In this document: one piece after another, positions 1 to 8,138 of the stretch | Numbering within the stretch: the stretch's first letter is position 1 | How the letters are laid out: each line of letters starts with the position of its first letter | Source: Sinorhizobium garamanticum | Lineage (GTDB): Bacteria > Pseudomonadota > Alphaproteobacteria > Rhizobiales > Rhizobiaceae | Direction: 5' to 3' | Length of the DNA stretch: 64,000 bases | Assembly: GCF_029892065.1 (NCBI RefSeq) | Contig: NZ_CP120373.1 | Coordinates: forward strand, 3,851,001 to 3,915,000 | Notes under the pieces: generated by a model | What the model was told of the DNA's origin: nothing | What the model saw: the letters and a program-made list of their open reading frames with translations, nothing else | The model's database searches: none | Translations under genes and position numbers: made by a program

Positions 1-420
1 GGAAATGAAGTTGACCGCGTCATAGCGGGTCATCTCCTGCTCCTGGAGGAAATAGGCGGCGTGGCTTTCGCGTTCGGCAAAGATCGCTACCAGCACGTTG
101 GCGCCCGTCACCTCCTCCCGACCGGAGGATTGCACGTGGATGACCGCACGCTGGATCACACGTTGAAAGCCAGCGGTCGGCTTGGAGTCTTCGTCATAGC
201 CGGTGACAAGATTCGACAGTTCGTTGTCGACATAGTCCGTCACGGTCTTGCGAAGCGTTTCGAGATTTACGTTGCACGCGCCCATCACGGCAGCCGCATC
301 GGCATCGTCGATCAATGCCAGCAGCAGGTGCTCGAGCGTCGCATATTCATGGTGGCGCTCGTTGGCAAAAGTCAGTGCCTGATGCAGCGCCTTTTCGAGG
401 CTGGGCGAAAATGTTGGCAC
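1..420 (-). CDS. clpA: ATP-dependent Clp protease ATP-binding subunit ClpA, 5' part
   Basis: The first 140 codons of ClpA, the AAA+ unfoldase that feeds substrates to ClpP; the gene runs off the left edge. The visible part is the Clp N-terminal repeat domain, with a start reading VPTFSPSLEKALHQALTFAN and the characteristic EYATLEHLLLALIDD stretch. This N-domain binds the adaptor ClpS. I place the start at a GTG (418-420), preceded on the minus strand by GAGGA at a suitable distance; no in-frame ATG fits the family N terminus better. The gene follows clpS by only 9 bases, so the two are co-transcribed, which agrees with ClpS being the N-end-rule adaptor of ClpA. Confidence 0.93.
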   Translation of the reverse strand, partial: MPTFSPSLEKALHQALTFANERHHEYATLEHLLLALIDDADAAAVMGACNVNLETLRKTVTDYVDNELSNLVTGYDEDSKPTAGFQRVIQRAVIHVQSSGREEVTGANVLVAIFAERESHAAYFLQEQEMTRYDAVNFIS

Positions 421-429
421 GTTAGTTCC

Positions 430-783
430 TCATTTCTTTTCCATGACGCATTGCAACGGATGCTGGTGCTGCCTGGCGAAATCCATCACCTGCGTCACCT
501 TGGTTTCGGCGACTTCGTAGGTGAAGACGCCGCACTCTCCCACGCCGTGATTGTGAACGTGGAGCATGATGCGGGTCGCTTCTTCCCGATCCTTCTGGAA
601 GAAACGCTCCAGGATATGGATGACGAATTCCATCGGCGTATAATCGTCATTCAAAAGCAGAACGCGATACAAACTCGGCTTTTTGGTCTTCGGCTTGGTG
701 CGCGTGATAACGGAGGTGCCACGACTTGGGCCGCCTCCGTCTCCTTCGCTTCCCTGCTGCATCCGGACCGGCATGGCGATCAT
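430..783 (-). CDS. clpS: ATP-dependent Clp protease adaptor ClpS
   Basis: A 117-residue ClpS adaptor, which delivers N-degron substrates to ClpAP. After a Gly/Arg/Lys-rich, probably disordered tail of about 38 residues comes the folded core. It has the NDDYT substrate-pocket motif at residues 45-49 and the conserved His of the second pocket wall near residue 77 (HVHNHG), followed by the conserved TYEVAETKV segment. Length is normal for rhizobial ClpS. Two in-frame ATGs (residues 1 and 4) could serve as start. It lies directly upstream of clpA. The long open frame on the opposite strand here is a shadow. Confidence 0.95.
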   Translation of the reverse strand: MIAMPVRMQQGSEGDGGGPSRGTSVITRTKPKTKKPSLYRVLLLNDDYTPMEFVIHILERFFQKDREEATRIMLHVHNHGVGECGVFTYEVAETKVTQVMDFARQHQHPLQCVMEKK

Positions 784-960
784 TCTTGTTCATTCCTTTA
801 CAGCTGCGCTTCCAACGAACGTGGCTGCGGCATGCTCGTCCTTATCTAATAGTTCGTTTCTGAATTTTAAGGCCGAACCAACGCACTGCAATCATATTCG
901 CACGGCGAAACACAAGTTTGATCAACTTTCTTCGGTCACAAGCGGCAGTATTTCGAACGC

Positions 961-997
961 AAGAGGGCCGGCCGCGGCAACCGCGACCGGCCCTCTT
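961..997 (-). terminator. Hairpin downstream of the phasin gene
   Basis: A strong stem with 11-base perfect outer arms, AAGAGGGCCGG (961-971) and CCGGCCCTCTT (987-997), and a further inner CGCGG/CCGCG pairing. It sits 23 bases past the phasin stop, so it is best read as that gene's transcription terminator. It lacks a clean U-tract, so termination or mRNA stabilisation by the hairpin is an inference. Confidence 0.6.
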
Positions 998-1019
998 GCG
1001 ATGGCGATGGTCCTTGTCG

Positions 1020-1370
1020 TCAGGCCGCAGCAGACTTGACAGCTGAGGTCGCCTTGGCAACCGGCGCTTCGTAGGGCTTGTAGGCGTCCTTGGCGAGATC
1101 GGCATACATCTCACCGATCTTCGTTGCCTCGGCCACAAAGCCTTCGTAGCTTGCCTTCACATAATTGGTTTGAAGTTCGAACGCAGCCTCAACGCTCTTG
1201 GCATTGGCAAGCTTTTCGAAATGGGCAATTCCGTCTTCGAAGGACTTCTTCGAATAGTCCGCTGCTTCCGTTGCAATGGCCTGAAAGCCCTTGGTCATGG
1301 CCGAATAGCTTTTGACAGCAACATCAATGGCTTCTTTGCTCTTCTTGTTCGCATCGTCGAAGTTAAACAT
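1020..1370 (-). CDS. Phasin (PHB granule-associated protein)
   Basis: A 116-residue protein of the Phasin_2 type, amphipathic and rich in Ala, Lys and Glu. Phasins coat polyhydroxybutyrate granules and control their size. The whole chain is predicted helical from composition: an N-terminal MFNFDDANKKSKEAIDVAVK, then repeated heptad-like Ala/Lys/Glu segments and an Ala/Val/Lys-rich tail. There is no signal peptide or membrane segment. The ATG is preceded by GGAGA. The gene stands alone between its own promoter region (with TGC-N3-GCA dyads) and a hairpin terminator, as expected for a highly expressed monocistronic gene. I see no phaC or phaR nearby. Confidence 0.88.
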   Translation of the reverse strand: MFNFDDANKKSKEAIDVAVKSYSAMTKGFQAIATEAADYSKKSFEDGIAHFEKLANAKSVEAAFELQTNYVKASYEGFVAEATKIGEMYADLAKDAYKPYEAPVAKATSAVKSAAA

Positions 1371-1406
1371 CGGGGGTGTCTCCTTTAGACGGCTTAACTG
1401 CTTGTC

Positions 1407-1451
1407 AGTTTATGTGCGGTGCACAAAAAGTCAAGTTCTGTGTGCAACGCA
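1407..1451 (-). promoter_or_regulatory. Phasin promoter with two TGC-N3-GCA dyads
   Basis: On the minus strand a -35-like TTGACT (1434-1429) and a -10-like TAAACT (1412-1407) are separated by 16 bases. The spacer contains the perfect inverted repeat TGTGC-N3-GCACA (1413-1425). A second TGC-N3-GCA (1443-1451) lies just upstream of the -35. Repressors of the PhaR family in other alphaproteobacteria bind TGC/GCA dyads in phasin promoters, so these are candidate PhaR operators. The promoter match is moderate and the operator assignment is an inference. Confidence 0.5.
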
Positions 1452-1541
1452 ATAAAACACTGTTCTTGCAACGACTTGATGAAAATCGGCAGCTAATCCT
1501 GCGATTTTTTTTCACACAGGCGCATTAATATGACTTTTAAT

Positions 1542-1575
1542 GAAAAAACCCGGCCTGATCGCTCAGAACCGGGTC
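1542..1575 (-). terminator. Rho-independent terminator of the DUF3126 gene
   Basis: On the minus strand, GACCCGG and CCGGGTTTTTTC form a GC-rich stem around the loop TTCTGAGCGATCAGG, ending in a run of six U residues. It is 26 bases downstream of the DUF3126 stop codon, a classic intrinsic terminator. Confidence 0.8.
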
Positions 1576-1600
1576 GAAATCTTGACGAATGATCTTGATC

Positions 1601-1846
1601 TTACAGATCGATGTCGAGGATCGCCATCGAGAAGTTGTACGAAAGCTCCCCATCCTCTTCGTCGCGGAAAACGACACCGAGAAACTCGTCGCCGAGATAG
1701 ACCTCCGCGGACTCGTCCTTCTTCGGCCGCGCCTTGACGACCATGGACTGGTTGAAGGTACGCTTGAAATAGGCTTCAAGCTTTCGGATCTCTTCGGGCT
1801 TCAAATCTTTTCTCCGTGCATGTTTGATTTGCGGCGCTTCTCGCAT
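1601..1846 (-). CDS. DUF3126 family protein
   Basis: An 81-residue cytoplasmic protein of the small rhizobial DUF3126 family; its function is not known to me. It opens with a basic stretch (HARRKDLKPEEIRKLEAYFK), then a helix and a compact beta-rich part with conserved VVKARPKK and AEVYLGDEFLGVVFRDEEDG segments, ending in an acidic DIDL tail. There is no signal peptide. It sits downstream of cysE with a 185-base gap that could carry its own promoter, and is followed by a clear intrinsic terminator, so it is probably transcribed alone. Confidence 0.8.
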   Translation of the reverse strand: MREAPQIKHARRKDLKPEEIRKLEAYFKRTFNQSMVVKARPKKDESAEVYLGDEFLGVVFRDEEDGELSYNFSMAILDIDL

Positions 1847-2031
1847 GCGGAATTACCAAGTGTAAACCCACTTGAAGCGCCGGGCGTCCCTCCAGATTTG
1901 CGAAGTCGCCTTATCGTTTTGAATTTCCGTCCAATTTTCTGCACAGTTCGAACTCGGCGCGAGCAGAAACGCCGGATTTAGCGAGGCGCGGCCGGGCCGG
2001 CGCTGGCACACCCGGACAGACTCGCACCTGG

Positions 2032-2859
2032 TTAGATGTCGAAGCTGGTCAGGATCTGGTCCATCTGGCGCGACGGCTCGGAACAACCGGCCTCGCCTAC
2101 GACCTTTGCCGGAACGCCTGCCACCGTTGTCTTAGGAGGTACCGGCTTCAGCACGACTGAGCCCGCCGCAACGCGCGAGCAATGCCCGATGTGGATGTTG
2201 CCAAGTATCTTTGCGCCTGCGCCGATCAACACGCCGTCACCGATCTTGGGATGGCGATCGCTGCCCTCCTTGCCGGTGCCGCCAAGCGTCACCCCGTGCA
2301 GGATCGACACGTTGTCACCGATGGTTGCCGTTTCGCCGACCACCAGCCCGGTTGCGTGGTCAAGGAAGATGCCGCGCCCGATCCGGGCGGCAGGATTGAT
2401 GTCGGTCTGATAGACGCTCGAAGAGCGGCTCTGCAGATACAACGCGAAATCCTTCCGTCCGCGCTTCCACAGCCAGTGGGCAAGGCGATGCGTCTGGATG
2501 GCGTGGAACCCCTTGAAATAGAGCACCGGTTCGATGAACCGCGTGCACGCCGGGTCGCGATCATAGACCGCCTGGATGTCGACACGAAGAATCGTGCCCC
2601 ATTCAGGCCAGTCTTCCAGCATTTCGGAAAAGGTCTGATGGAGCAGGTTTGCCTGCAGATCCGGGTGGTCCAGTCGTTCGCAAATTCGGTAAATCACAGC
2701 CTCTTCGAGGGAGTGCTGATTGACGACGGTCGAATACAAGAACGCTGCCAACATCGGATCCCGCTCAGCAGCGAGACGGGCTTCTTCGCGCAGGCTGTCC
2801 CAGATCGGGTCTATCGCCTTGAACGATTCCGTGTGGCGCAGTTCTGTCTTGGCGACCAT
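2032..2859 (-). CDS. cysE: Serine O-acetyltransferase
   Basis: A 275-residue serine acetyltransferase, which makes O-acetylserine from serine and acetyl-CoA, the committed step of cysteine synthesis. Residues about 20-140 form the helical SATase N-terminal domain. The rest is a left-handed beta-helix of hexapeptide repeats with the active-site DHATG and the GVTLGGTGKE loop typical of CysE. The C-terminal tail ends in Ile (ILTSFDI), which in the family docks into cysteine synthase. The ATG is preceded by GGAGAG. It lies about 100 bases downstream of an alpha/beta hydrolase gene on the same strand. Confidence 0.95.
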   Translation of the reverse strand: MVAKTELRHTESFKAIDPIWDSLREEARLAAERDPMLAAFLYSTVVNQHSLEEAVIYRICERLDHPDLQANLLHQTFSEMLEDWPEWGTILRVDIQAVYDRDPACTRFIEPVLYFKGFHAIQTHRLAHWLWKRGRKDFALYLQSRSSSVYQTDINPAARIGRGIFLDHATGLVVGETATIGDNVSILHGVTLGGTGKEGSDRHPKIGDGVLIGAGAKILGNIHIGHCSRVAAGSVVLKPVPPKTTVAGVPAKVVGEAGCSEPSRQMDQILTSFDI

Positions 2860-2960
2860 AGTCGCTCTCCTTCATGATCGATCAATGGTTCGAATATAGG
2901 GTAATTCCCGGGCGACATAAATGGGTGAGCCACATTTCAGCCACCGGTCGCAAAACAGTC

Positions 2961-3746
2961 CTATGCTCGCCCGACCTCGCCAAGGAATTCGAGCACGGCC
3001 TTCTTGAACACTCGGTCGCCGACCGCCAGCATATGGTCGCGCCCCGGAATGTCGAGCGCCTTTGCCCGCGGCATAAGTGCCGCAAGTTCCTGCGCCGATC
3101 CGGCAACCTCGTCCTTCGTTCCGACACCTATCAGTACCGGCACCTCGATGCGGGCCATATCTTCGGGCGACAGAAGATCGCGCGACGTGGCAATACAAGC
3201 CGCAAGCGCCTGGCGATCGCTGTTGGTCTGATCGGCAAACGCACGAAACATTCGTCCGCGCGGATGCGTCACGCTCTCCAGCGACGGTGCAAGCAGCGCG
3301 TCGGCGATCGGATCCCAGTCTCCGACCCCGGTCACCATGCCTATTCCGAGGCCGCCGAACACAAGCGAGCGCACGCGATCCGGATGCGCCAAAGCCAGGA
3401 ATGCTGAAATGCGCGCGCCCATGGAATAGCCCATGACATGCGCTTCACCGATCCCGAGATGCACGAGAAGTGCCGCCGCATCCCCTGCCATCTGGTGAGG
3501 ATGGTAGAGCGAAGGGTCGTACGGCTTGCTGCTCTTTCCATGGCCGCGATTGTCCAGCGCGATAACCCGGTAGCCGGCATCCCCTAGTGTCTTCAACCAG
3601 CCCGGATACACCCAGTTGACATTGGCGCTCGAAGCGAAACCGTGAATGAGCAGGATCGAATCTCCCGACGGGTCGCCTTCGTCGAAAAAGGCGATCTCCA
3701 TTCCCTCATGCACGAAGCGCGAAAATGGCGGTGCGTTTAGATCCAT
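2961..3746 (-). CDS. Alpha/beta-fold hydrolase
   Basis: A 261-residue alpha/beta hydrolase with an oxyanion-region LIHGFASS motif near residue 33, a nucleophile elbow GYSMGA near residue 105, a later Asp-containing strand (VLIGVGTKDEVAG) and a terminal GRDHM with the catalytic His. There is no signal peptide, so it is cytoplasmic. The substrate cannot be told from sequence; relatives are annotated as esterases or hydrolases of the 3-oxoadipate enol-lactonase type. It is upstream of cysE on the same strand, with a gap of about 100 bases, so a link to cysteine synthesis is not implied. Confidence 0.85.
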   Translation of the reverse strand: MDLNAPPFSRFVHEGMEIAFFDEGDPSGDSILLIHGFASSANVNWVYPGWLKTLGDAGYRVIALDNRGHGKSSKPYDPSLYHPHQMAGDAAALLVHLGIGEAHVMGYSMGARISAFLALAHPDRVRSLVFGGLGIGMVTGVGDWDPIADALLAPSLESVTHPRGRMFRAFADQTNSDRQALAACIATSRDLLSPEDMARIEVPVLIGVGTKDEVAGSAQELAALMPRAKALDIPGRDHMLAVGDRVFKKAVLEFLGEVGRA

Positions 3747-3844
3747 GTCTCATTTCCTGAAGGCGTTCTGTTTTCGGCGCAAACTAGGTTGTAACGCTGC
3801 CGCTTGAAACCCCCGGCCCTCCAAAAACCCACAGGCGCGGCATG

Positions 3845-3869
3845 TTTGCCGCTACACATTTGCGGCAAA
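3845..3869. promoter_or_regulatory. Inverted repeat between divergent genes
   Basis: TTTGCCGC (3845-3852) and GCGGCAAA (3862-3869) form a perfect 8-base inverted repeat with a 9-base spacer. It lies in the 181-base divergent gap between the alpha/beta hydrolase and the zinc-finger gene. The position suits an operator or a small hairpin; no regulator is identified. Confidence 0.35.
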
Positions 3870-3927
3870 GCTCACTATGGTGCCGCCAAATTTACGATCC
3901 AAAGACTTGCATTCATCGGAGCATGAC

Positions 3928-4173
3928 ATGGCCGGCCACAGCATCCCCCATTTTCAGAATGACGGCGGACACCAGGTGATCGAAATCGGCGTCAAGGAAT
4001 TCATGTGCACGGGCGCATCCGTTCCCTTCGACCACCCCCACATCTTCATCGACATGGGCGACGACAACGAGAAGGTCTGCCCCTATTGTTCGACGCTCTA
4101 TCGCTACAACCCTTCGCTGAAGGCAACGGAGACAAATCCTCCGGGATGCCTCTTCACCAGCAAGGCGGCTTAA
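3928..4173 (+). CDS. Zinc-finger domain-containing protein (zf-CHCC)
   Basis: An 81-residue protein of the zf-CHCC family, related to the C-terminal domain of the mitochondrial complex I accessory subunit NDUFS6. The zinc ligands are visible as Cys (FMCTG), His (FDHPH) and the CPYC pair near residue 50. The ATG at 3928 gives the family N terminus MAGHSIPHF; an in-frame extension upstream has no family-like sequence. Alphaproteobacterial homologues are thought to contribute to respiratory complex I, an inference from the mitochondrial relative. The FAD monooxygenase gene follows 28 bases later on the same strand, so co-transcription is possible. Confidence 0.85.
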   Translation: MAGHSIPHFQNDGGHQVIEIGVKEFMCTGASVPFDHPHIFIDMGDDNEKVCPYCSTLYRYNPSLKATETNPPGCLFTSKAA

Positions 4174-4201
4174 GTCGTCGCGGTTTACCGGTACGAGATC
4201 G

Positions 4202-5404
4202 ATGCAAGACGCTGGTCCGGTCGCGATTGTCGGCGCCGGTATCGCCGGCCTGACGACGGCTCTCTGTCTCGCCCGCCAGGGTTTTGAGACGGAAATATTT
4301 GAACAGGCCGACTCTTTGAAAGAGGTGGGCGCCGGTCTGCAATTGTCGCCGAACGCGTCACGCATTCTGATCGAACTCGGTTTGCTCCCTGCCCTTGAAG
4401 CCGTCTGGAGCGAGCCGGTTTCTATCGCGCTTCTCGACGGATGCTCGCTGCGCTCGCTTGCAAGCGTGCCGGCCGGATCGTACGCCCGCAACCGCTGGGC
4501 GGCTCCCTATGGCGTTCTGCATCGCGCCAGCTTGCAAAAGATCCTGTTCGACGCAGTGGAAGCCGAACCACGTTGCCGCATTCACCTTGGCTGCCGGATC
4601 GAGAGCGATCCGGAAGCGGCGATCGATCGCGGGATGACACGACGCCCGTCTGCAATCGTCGGCGCCGATGGGATCTGGTCACGGACAAGAACATCCGTCC
4701 CGGGCGCCGGTCCCGTACAGTTCTCGGGCAACATCGCCTGGCGCCTGATGGTGCCGCGCGCGGAGGCGACGCCCCTCCTGTCGGAGGACCGTGTCACGGC
4801 CTTTCTCGGCTCGAATGCGCACCTCGTCGCATACCCGATCAAGGAAGTCGGCGGCTTCAACCTTGTCGCGATCGTCGCGGGTAAGGCTGGTGAGAGCGTG
4901 TGGATCGGCAAGGATTCCGAGGAGAGACGGCGTGAGCTTGCAACAGCTTTCGATGGCTGGCATCCGAAGCTGTGCGCGCTGCTCACGAGTGCAACCGCAG
5001 CGACCTACTGGCCCTTATGCACCGTTGGAAAAGGTGCATGGCACGACGGGAAGAGAACCGTCCTCATCGGCGACGCGGCCCATGCGATGACGCCATTTGC
5101 AGCCCAGGGGGCCGCCATGGCGATCGAGGATGCCTGGGAGCTCGCGCACTGCCTCGCCGAAAGCCAGGATATCCCCTCCGCACTTGCGAGATATGATCGC
5201 GCGCGAAGGTCGCGGATCGATCGCGTTCGGAAGCGGGCCGCCTTCAACCGCTTCGCCTATCACGCCCGAGGGCCAATCCGTCTCGGGCGCGATCTGGTGC
5301 TCGCGCTCAAGGGTTCCGAATCGCTTGCCGCCGACCTTGACTGGCTTTACGGCTACGGCGCTGAGATCACGATGACTTTAGGTCGAAGCGACCTAAAGTC
5401 ATAA
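4202..5404 (+). CDS. FAD-dependent monooxygenase (salicylate hydroxylase-like)
   Basis: A 400-residue flavoprotein of the aromatic-ring hydroxylase family. The dinucleotide-binding GAGIAGL motif is at residues 11-17, a DG-containing motif (GADGIWSRTR) near 155-165, and the second FAD motif LIGDAAHAMTPFAAQG near 290. Homologues act on salicylate-like or other small aromatic substrates; the true substrate is not evident. The last dozen residues (ending LGRSDLKS) are encoded by the perfect palindrome at 5372-5402, so this C terminus appears to have been added or replaced by a repeat insertion. The core fold ends before it. Downstream is the convergent metC gene. Confidence 0.85.
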   Translation: MQDAGPVAIVGAGIAGLTTALCLARQGFETEIFEQADSLKEVGAGLQLSPNASRILIELGLLPALEAVWSEPVSIALLDGCSLRSLASVPAGSYARNRWAAPYGVLHRASLQKILFDAVEAEPRCRIHLGCRIESDPEAAIDRGMTRRPSAIVGADGIWSRTRTSVPGAGPVQFSGNIAWRLMVPRAEATPLLSEDRVTAFLGSNAHLVAYPIKEVGGFNLVAIVAGKAGESVWIGKDSEERRRELATAFDGWHPKLCALLTSATAATYWPLCTVGKGAWHDGKRTVLIGDAAHAMTPFAAQGAAMAIEDAWELAHCLAESQDIPSALARYDRARRSRIDRVRKRAAFNRFAYHARGPIRLGRDLVLALKGSESLAADLDWLYGYGAEITMTLGRSDLKS

Positions 5405-5475
5405 ACGTGATCGATTCTAATGAGTTGAGACGCGGGATGCGGGCGGAAAACTGCGCACACTTTTCCTAATCCCGC
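5372..5475. repeat. Two-hairpin palindromic repeat element overlapping a gene end
   Basis: First hairpin: 14-base perfect arms ATGACTTTAGGTCG (5372-5385) and CGACCTAAAGTCAT (5389-5402) around AAG. A spacer with CGATTCTAATGAGTTGAGA follows. The second hairpin has outer arms GCGGGAT (5432-5438) and ATCCCGC (5469-5475) and inner arms GGAAAA/TTTTCC. The composition matches, from memory, a dispersed intergenic repeat of Sinorhizobium genomes; this needs a genome search. It fills the gap between two convergent genes and could terminate both transcripts. It also supplies the stop codon of the monooxygenase. Confidence 0.7.
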
Positions 5476-5492
5476 CCTCGGAGCGATAGGCG

Positions 5493-6683
5493 TCAGACCG
5501 CGTTGGCGGCGGCGAAGCCCGCTTCGATGTCACGACGGAGATCCGGAACGTCCTCCAGTCCGATCTGCAATCGGATCACCGGCCCTTCCGATGGGGCCTT
5601 AGCCACCTTGCGGTCGGACAGGTTGACGTGGACGGCAAGGCTTTCGAAGCCACCCCAGGAATAGCCAAGACCGAAGAGCGAGAGCGCGTCTAGGAAGGCA
5701 TGGGCCTTGGCTTTGAACTTTTCGGGGCTGTCGGCCTTCAGCACGAAGGAGAAGATCCCGCTCGCCCCGCCGAAGTCGCGCTTCCAGAGGTCGTGCCCCG
5801 GAAAGCTCGGCAGTGCCGGATGCAGGACGCGTGCAACCTCGTCGCGGCTCTCCAGCCATTCGGCGATCGCCAGCGCACTTGCCTGATGCCGTTCCAGACG
5901 AATTCCCATCGTGCGCAGGCCTCTGAGAATCTGATAGCTGTCGTCGGGCGACACGCAGACGCCAAGCGTGACAATCGCCTCGGCGAGCGCCGGCCAATGA
6001 GTGATGTTGGCCGACACGGTCCCGAACAGCACATCCGAATGGCCCGACGGGTATTTCGTGGCCGCATGGATCGAGACATCGACGCCGTGATCGAGCGGGC
6101 GGAAATAAACCGGCGTCGCCCAGGTATTGTCCATCGTTACGACGCAACCGTGGCGGTGCGCCGCGGCTGCAATAACGCGAATGTCCTGCATCTCGAACGT
6201 GTTCGAGCCTGGCGCCTCGGTGTGCACCAGGCGCGTGTTCGGCCGAATCAGGCTTTCAATGCCGGCACCGATCATCGGATCGTAGTATTCGACGGTGACG
6301 CCGAGGCGCATCAGCATCGTGTCGCAGAAATGCCGCGTCGGGAAATAGACCGAGTCAACGACGAGCGCGTGATCCCCGGCCGACAGATAGGTCAGGAACG
6401 GCACCGTGACCGCCGCCAGGCCCGAGGGCACGAGAATCGTTCCGGCAGCGCCCTCGAGCTCATTGATCGCCTCGCAAAGCGCATCGGTCGTCGGCGTGCC
6501 GCGCGTTCCGTAGGTATATTTCTGCGCCCGGCTTTCCATGGTCCTGGCGTTGGGAAACAGCACGGTGGAAGCGTGCACCACCGGCGGATTGACGAAGCCG
6601 TGGAAATCCGAGGGATTGTTGCCAGTGTGCGCCAGACGGGTGTTGATGCCCGTTTCCTTGAGCGCGCTGATCTTGTCTGCCAT
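5493..6683 (-). CDS. metC: Cystathionine beta-lyase
   Basis: A 396-residue Cys/Met-metabolism PLP-dependent enzyme, which cleaves cystathionine to homocysteine, pyruvate and ammonia in methionine synthesis. The PLP lysine lies in HAATKYPSGHSD near residue 213. Other family marks are the YGTRGTPTTDALCEAINELEG N-terminal region and the TMDNTWATP strand. Length matches bacterial MetC. The closely related cystathionine gamma-synthase/gamma-lyase families cannot be fully excluded by eye. It is convergent with the monooxygenase gene and divergent from aapJ. Confidence 0.88.
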   Translation of the reverse strand: MADKISALKETGINTRLAHTGNNPSDFHGFVNPPVVHASTVLFPNARTMESRAQKYTYGTRGTPTTDALCEAINELEGAAGTILVPSGLAAVTVPFLTYLSAGDHALVVDSVYFPTRHFCDTMLMRLGVTVEYYDPMIGAGIESLIRPNTRLVHTEAPGSNTFEMQDIRVIAAAAHRHGCVVTMDNTWATPVYFRPLDHGVDVSIHAATKYPSGHSDVLFGTVSANITHWPALAEAIVTLGVCVSPDDSYQILRGLRTMGIRLERHQASALAIAEWLESRDEVARVLHPALPSFPGHDLWKRDFGGASGIFSFVLKADSPEKFKAKAHAFLDALSLFGLGYSWGGFESLAVHVNLSDRKVAKAPSEGPVIRLQIGLEDVPDLRRDIEAGFAAANAV

Positions 6684-7021
6684 TGAAAAATCCGCTGTTT
6701 AGATTCGACGCCAACTCATCGAACGCGGCACCCGCCGGGTCAAGGGAAAATTCCTGTGAAGGGGCGAGGCCTCGTGCAAAACGCCGGACTGGCCGTTTTT
6801 TGTTCAAAGAAACCGATTTTCCGTGAAGAAACTGCCTAAACTTCTGGCGAAGTTCGGGTTTTTCACATGCAAAATCAGAAAATCGGCAACATCTCTTGAC
6901 CCTTGTAGATTTTGAGCATGAGATAGATTGCACTCACGCCAGGAGGGTGGCGGAGGCTGCACGCGCCCACGGAGCGCGCCTGTGCAGACGCGAACAAACG
7001 ACAACCGAAAAGGTTCAAAAA
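6684..7021 (+). promoter_or_regulatory. Upstream region of the aap operon
   Basis: A 338-base gap between the divergent metC and aapJ genes with no credible gene. A -35-like TTGACC is at 6896-6901, but no good -10 lies 16-18 bases downstream, so the promoter is only suggestive. AT-rich sequence at 6790-6890 and a leader of roughly 90 bases precede aapJ. In rhizobia the aap promoter is known to respond to nitrogen status, and the Ntr genes lie about 16 kb away, but I find no convincing sigma-54 (GG-N10-GC) site here. Confidence 0.4.
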
Positions 7022-8047
7022 ATGGCAAGAAGGATTCTGACAGCTCTCGTTGGCGCTGCTGTCATGGGGATTGGCGCACATGCGGCATCGGCCGCGACGC
7101 TTGACGACGTGAAGGCCAAGGGCTTCGTCCAATGCGGCGTTAACACCGGTCTCGCCGGCTTCGCCTCGCCCGACGCAGCCGGCAACTGGAACGGTTTCGA
7201 CGTCGATTACTGCAAGGCGATTGCTGCCGCTGTCTTTGGCGACGCCACCAAAGTGAAGTATACGCCGACCTCCGCGAAGGAGCGGTTCCCGGCTCTCCAA
7301 TCTGGTGAAGTCGACGTCCTCGCCCGCAACACGACCTGGACCATCAACCGCGACACGGCACTCGGCTTCAACTTCCGCCCCGTCAACTACTATGACGGCC
7401 AGGGCTTCATGGTTCGCAAGAGCCTCGACGTGAAGTCGGCGCTTGAACTGTCCGGCGCCGCAGTTTGCGTGCAGACCGGAACGACGACCGAGCTCAACCT
7501 TGCCGACTACTTCAAGTCGAACAACCTGCAGTACAATCCGGTGGTCTTCGAGAAGCTCGAAGAAGTCAACGCGGCTTACGATGCCGGCCGCTGCGACGTT
7601 TACACGACCGACCAATCCGGCCTGTATTCGCTGCGACTCACCCTTTCCAAGCCGGACGACCACGTGATTCTGCCGGAAATCATCTCCAAGGAACCGCTCG
7701 GCCCGGCCGTCCGCCAGGGTGACGACCAATGGTTCGATATCGTCACTTGGGTCCACTACGCGCTGATCCAGGCCGAGGAATTCGGCGTGACGCAGGCGAA
7801 TGTCGAGGAAATGAAGAAGTCGACGAACCCTGACGTCCAGCGCTTCCTCGGCGTCGAAGCCGACAGCAAGATCGGCACCGACCTCGGTCTCACCAATGAG
7901 TGGGCCGTGAACGTCATCAAGGCCGTCGGCAACTACGGCGAAATCTTCGATCGCAACATCGGTGCAGGCAGCCCGCTGAAGATCGAGCGCGGACTGAACG
8001 CGCTGTGGAGCAAGGGCGGCATCCAGTACGCCCCGCCGGTTCGCTAA
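7022..8047 (+). CDS. aapJ: General L-amino acid ABC transporter, substrate-binding protein AapJ
   Basis: A 341-residue periplasmic solute-binding protein of the SBP_bac_3 family. Residues 1-24 are a signal peptide ending AHAASAA, and the mature protein begins TLDDVKAKG. The ATG at 7022 gives this signal peptide; earlier in-frame starts would bury it. It captures a broad range of L-amino acids (Glu, Asp, Gln, branched-chain and others in characterised rhizobial Aap) for the AapQ/AapM permease. The family hallmarks FDVDYCKAIAAAVFGD and RNTTWTINRDT are clear. It is the first gene of aapJQMP, 91 bases before aapQ. Confidence 0.95.
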   Translation: MARRILTALVGAAVMGIGAHAASAATLDDVKAKGFVQCGVNTGLAGFASPDAAGNWNGFDVDYCKAIAAAVFGDATKVKYTPTSAKERFPALQSGEVDVLARNTTWTINRDTALGFNFRPVNYYDGQGFMVRKSLDVKSALELSGAAVCVQTGTTTELNLADYFKSNNLQYNPVVFEKLEEVNAAYDAGRCDVYTTDQSGLYSLRLTLSKPDDHVILPEIISKEPLGPAVRQGDDQWFDIVTWVHYALIQAEEFGVTQANVEEMKKSTNPDVQRFLGVEADSKIGTDLGLTNEWAVNVIKAVGNYGEIFDRNIGAGSPLKIERGLNALWSKGGIQYAPPVR

Positions 8048-8138
8048 ATCGGTTCGGAAAATCCGGAGGGGCGGCAAACCGCTCCTCCGTTGCAATAAAA
8101 ACCGCTCGGCAAGGGCGGATTGGGGAAAGAGGCATTAC

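Noticed and set aside
61..849. A 262-codon open frame on the + strand at the left edge
   Set aside because: It is opposite clpA and clpS, which are both well conserved.
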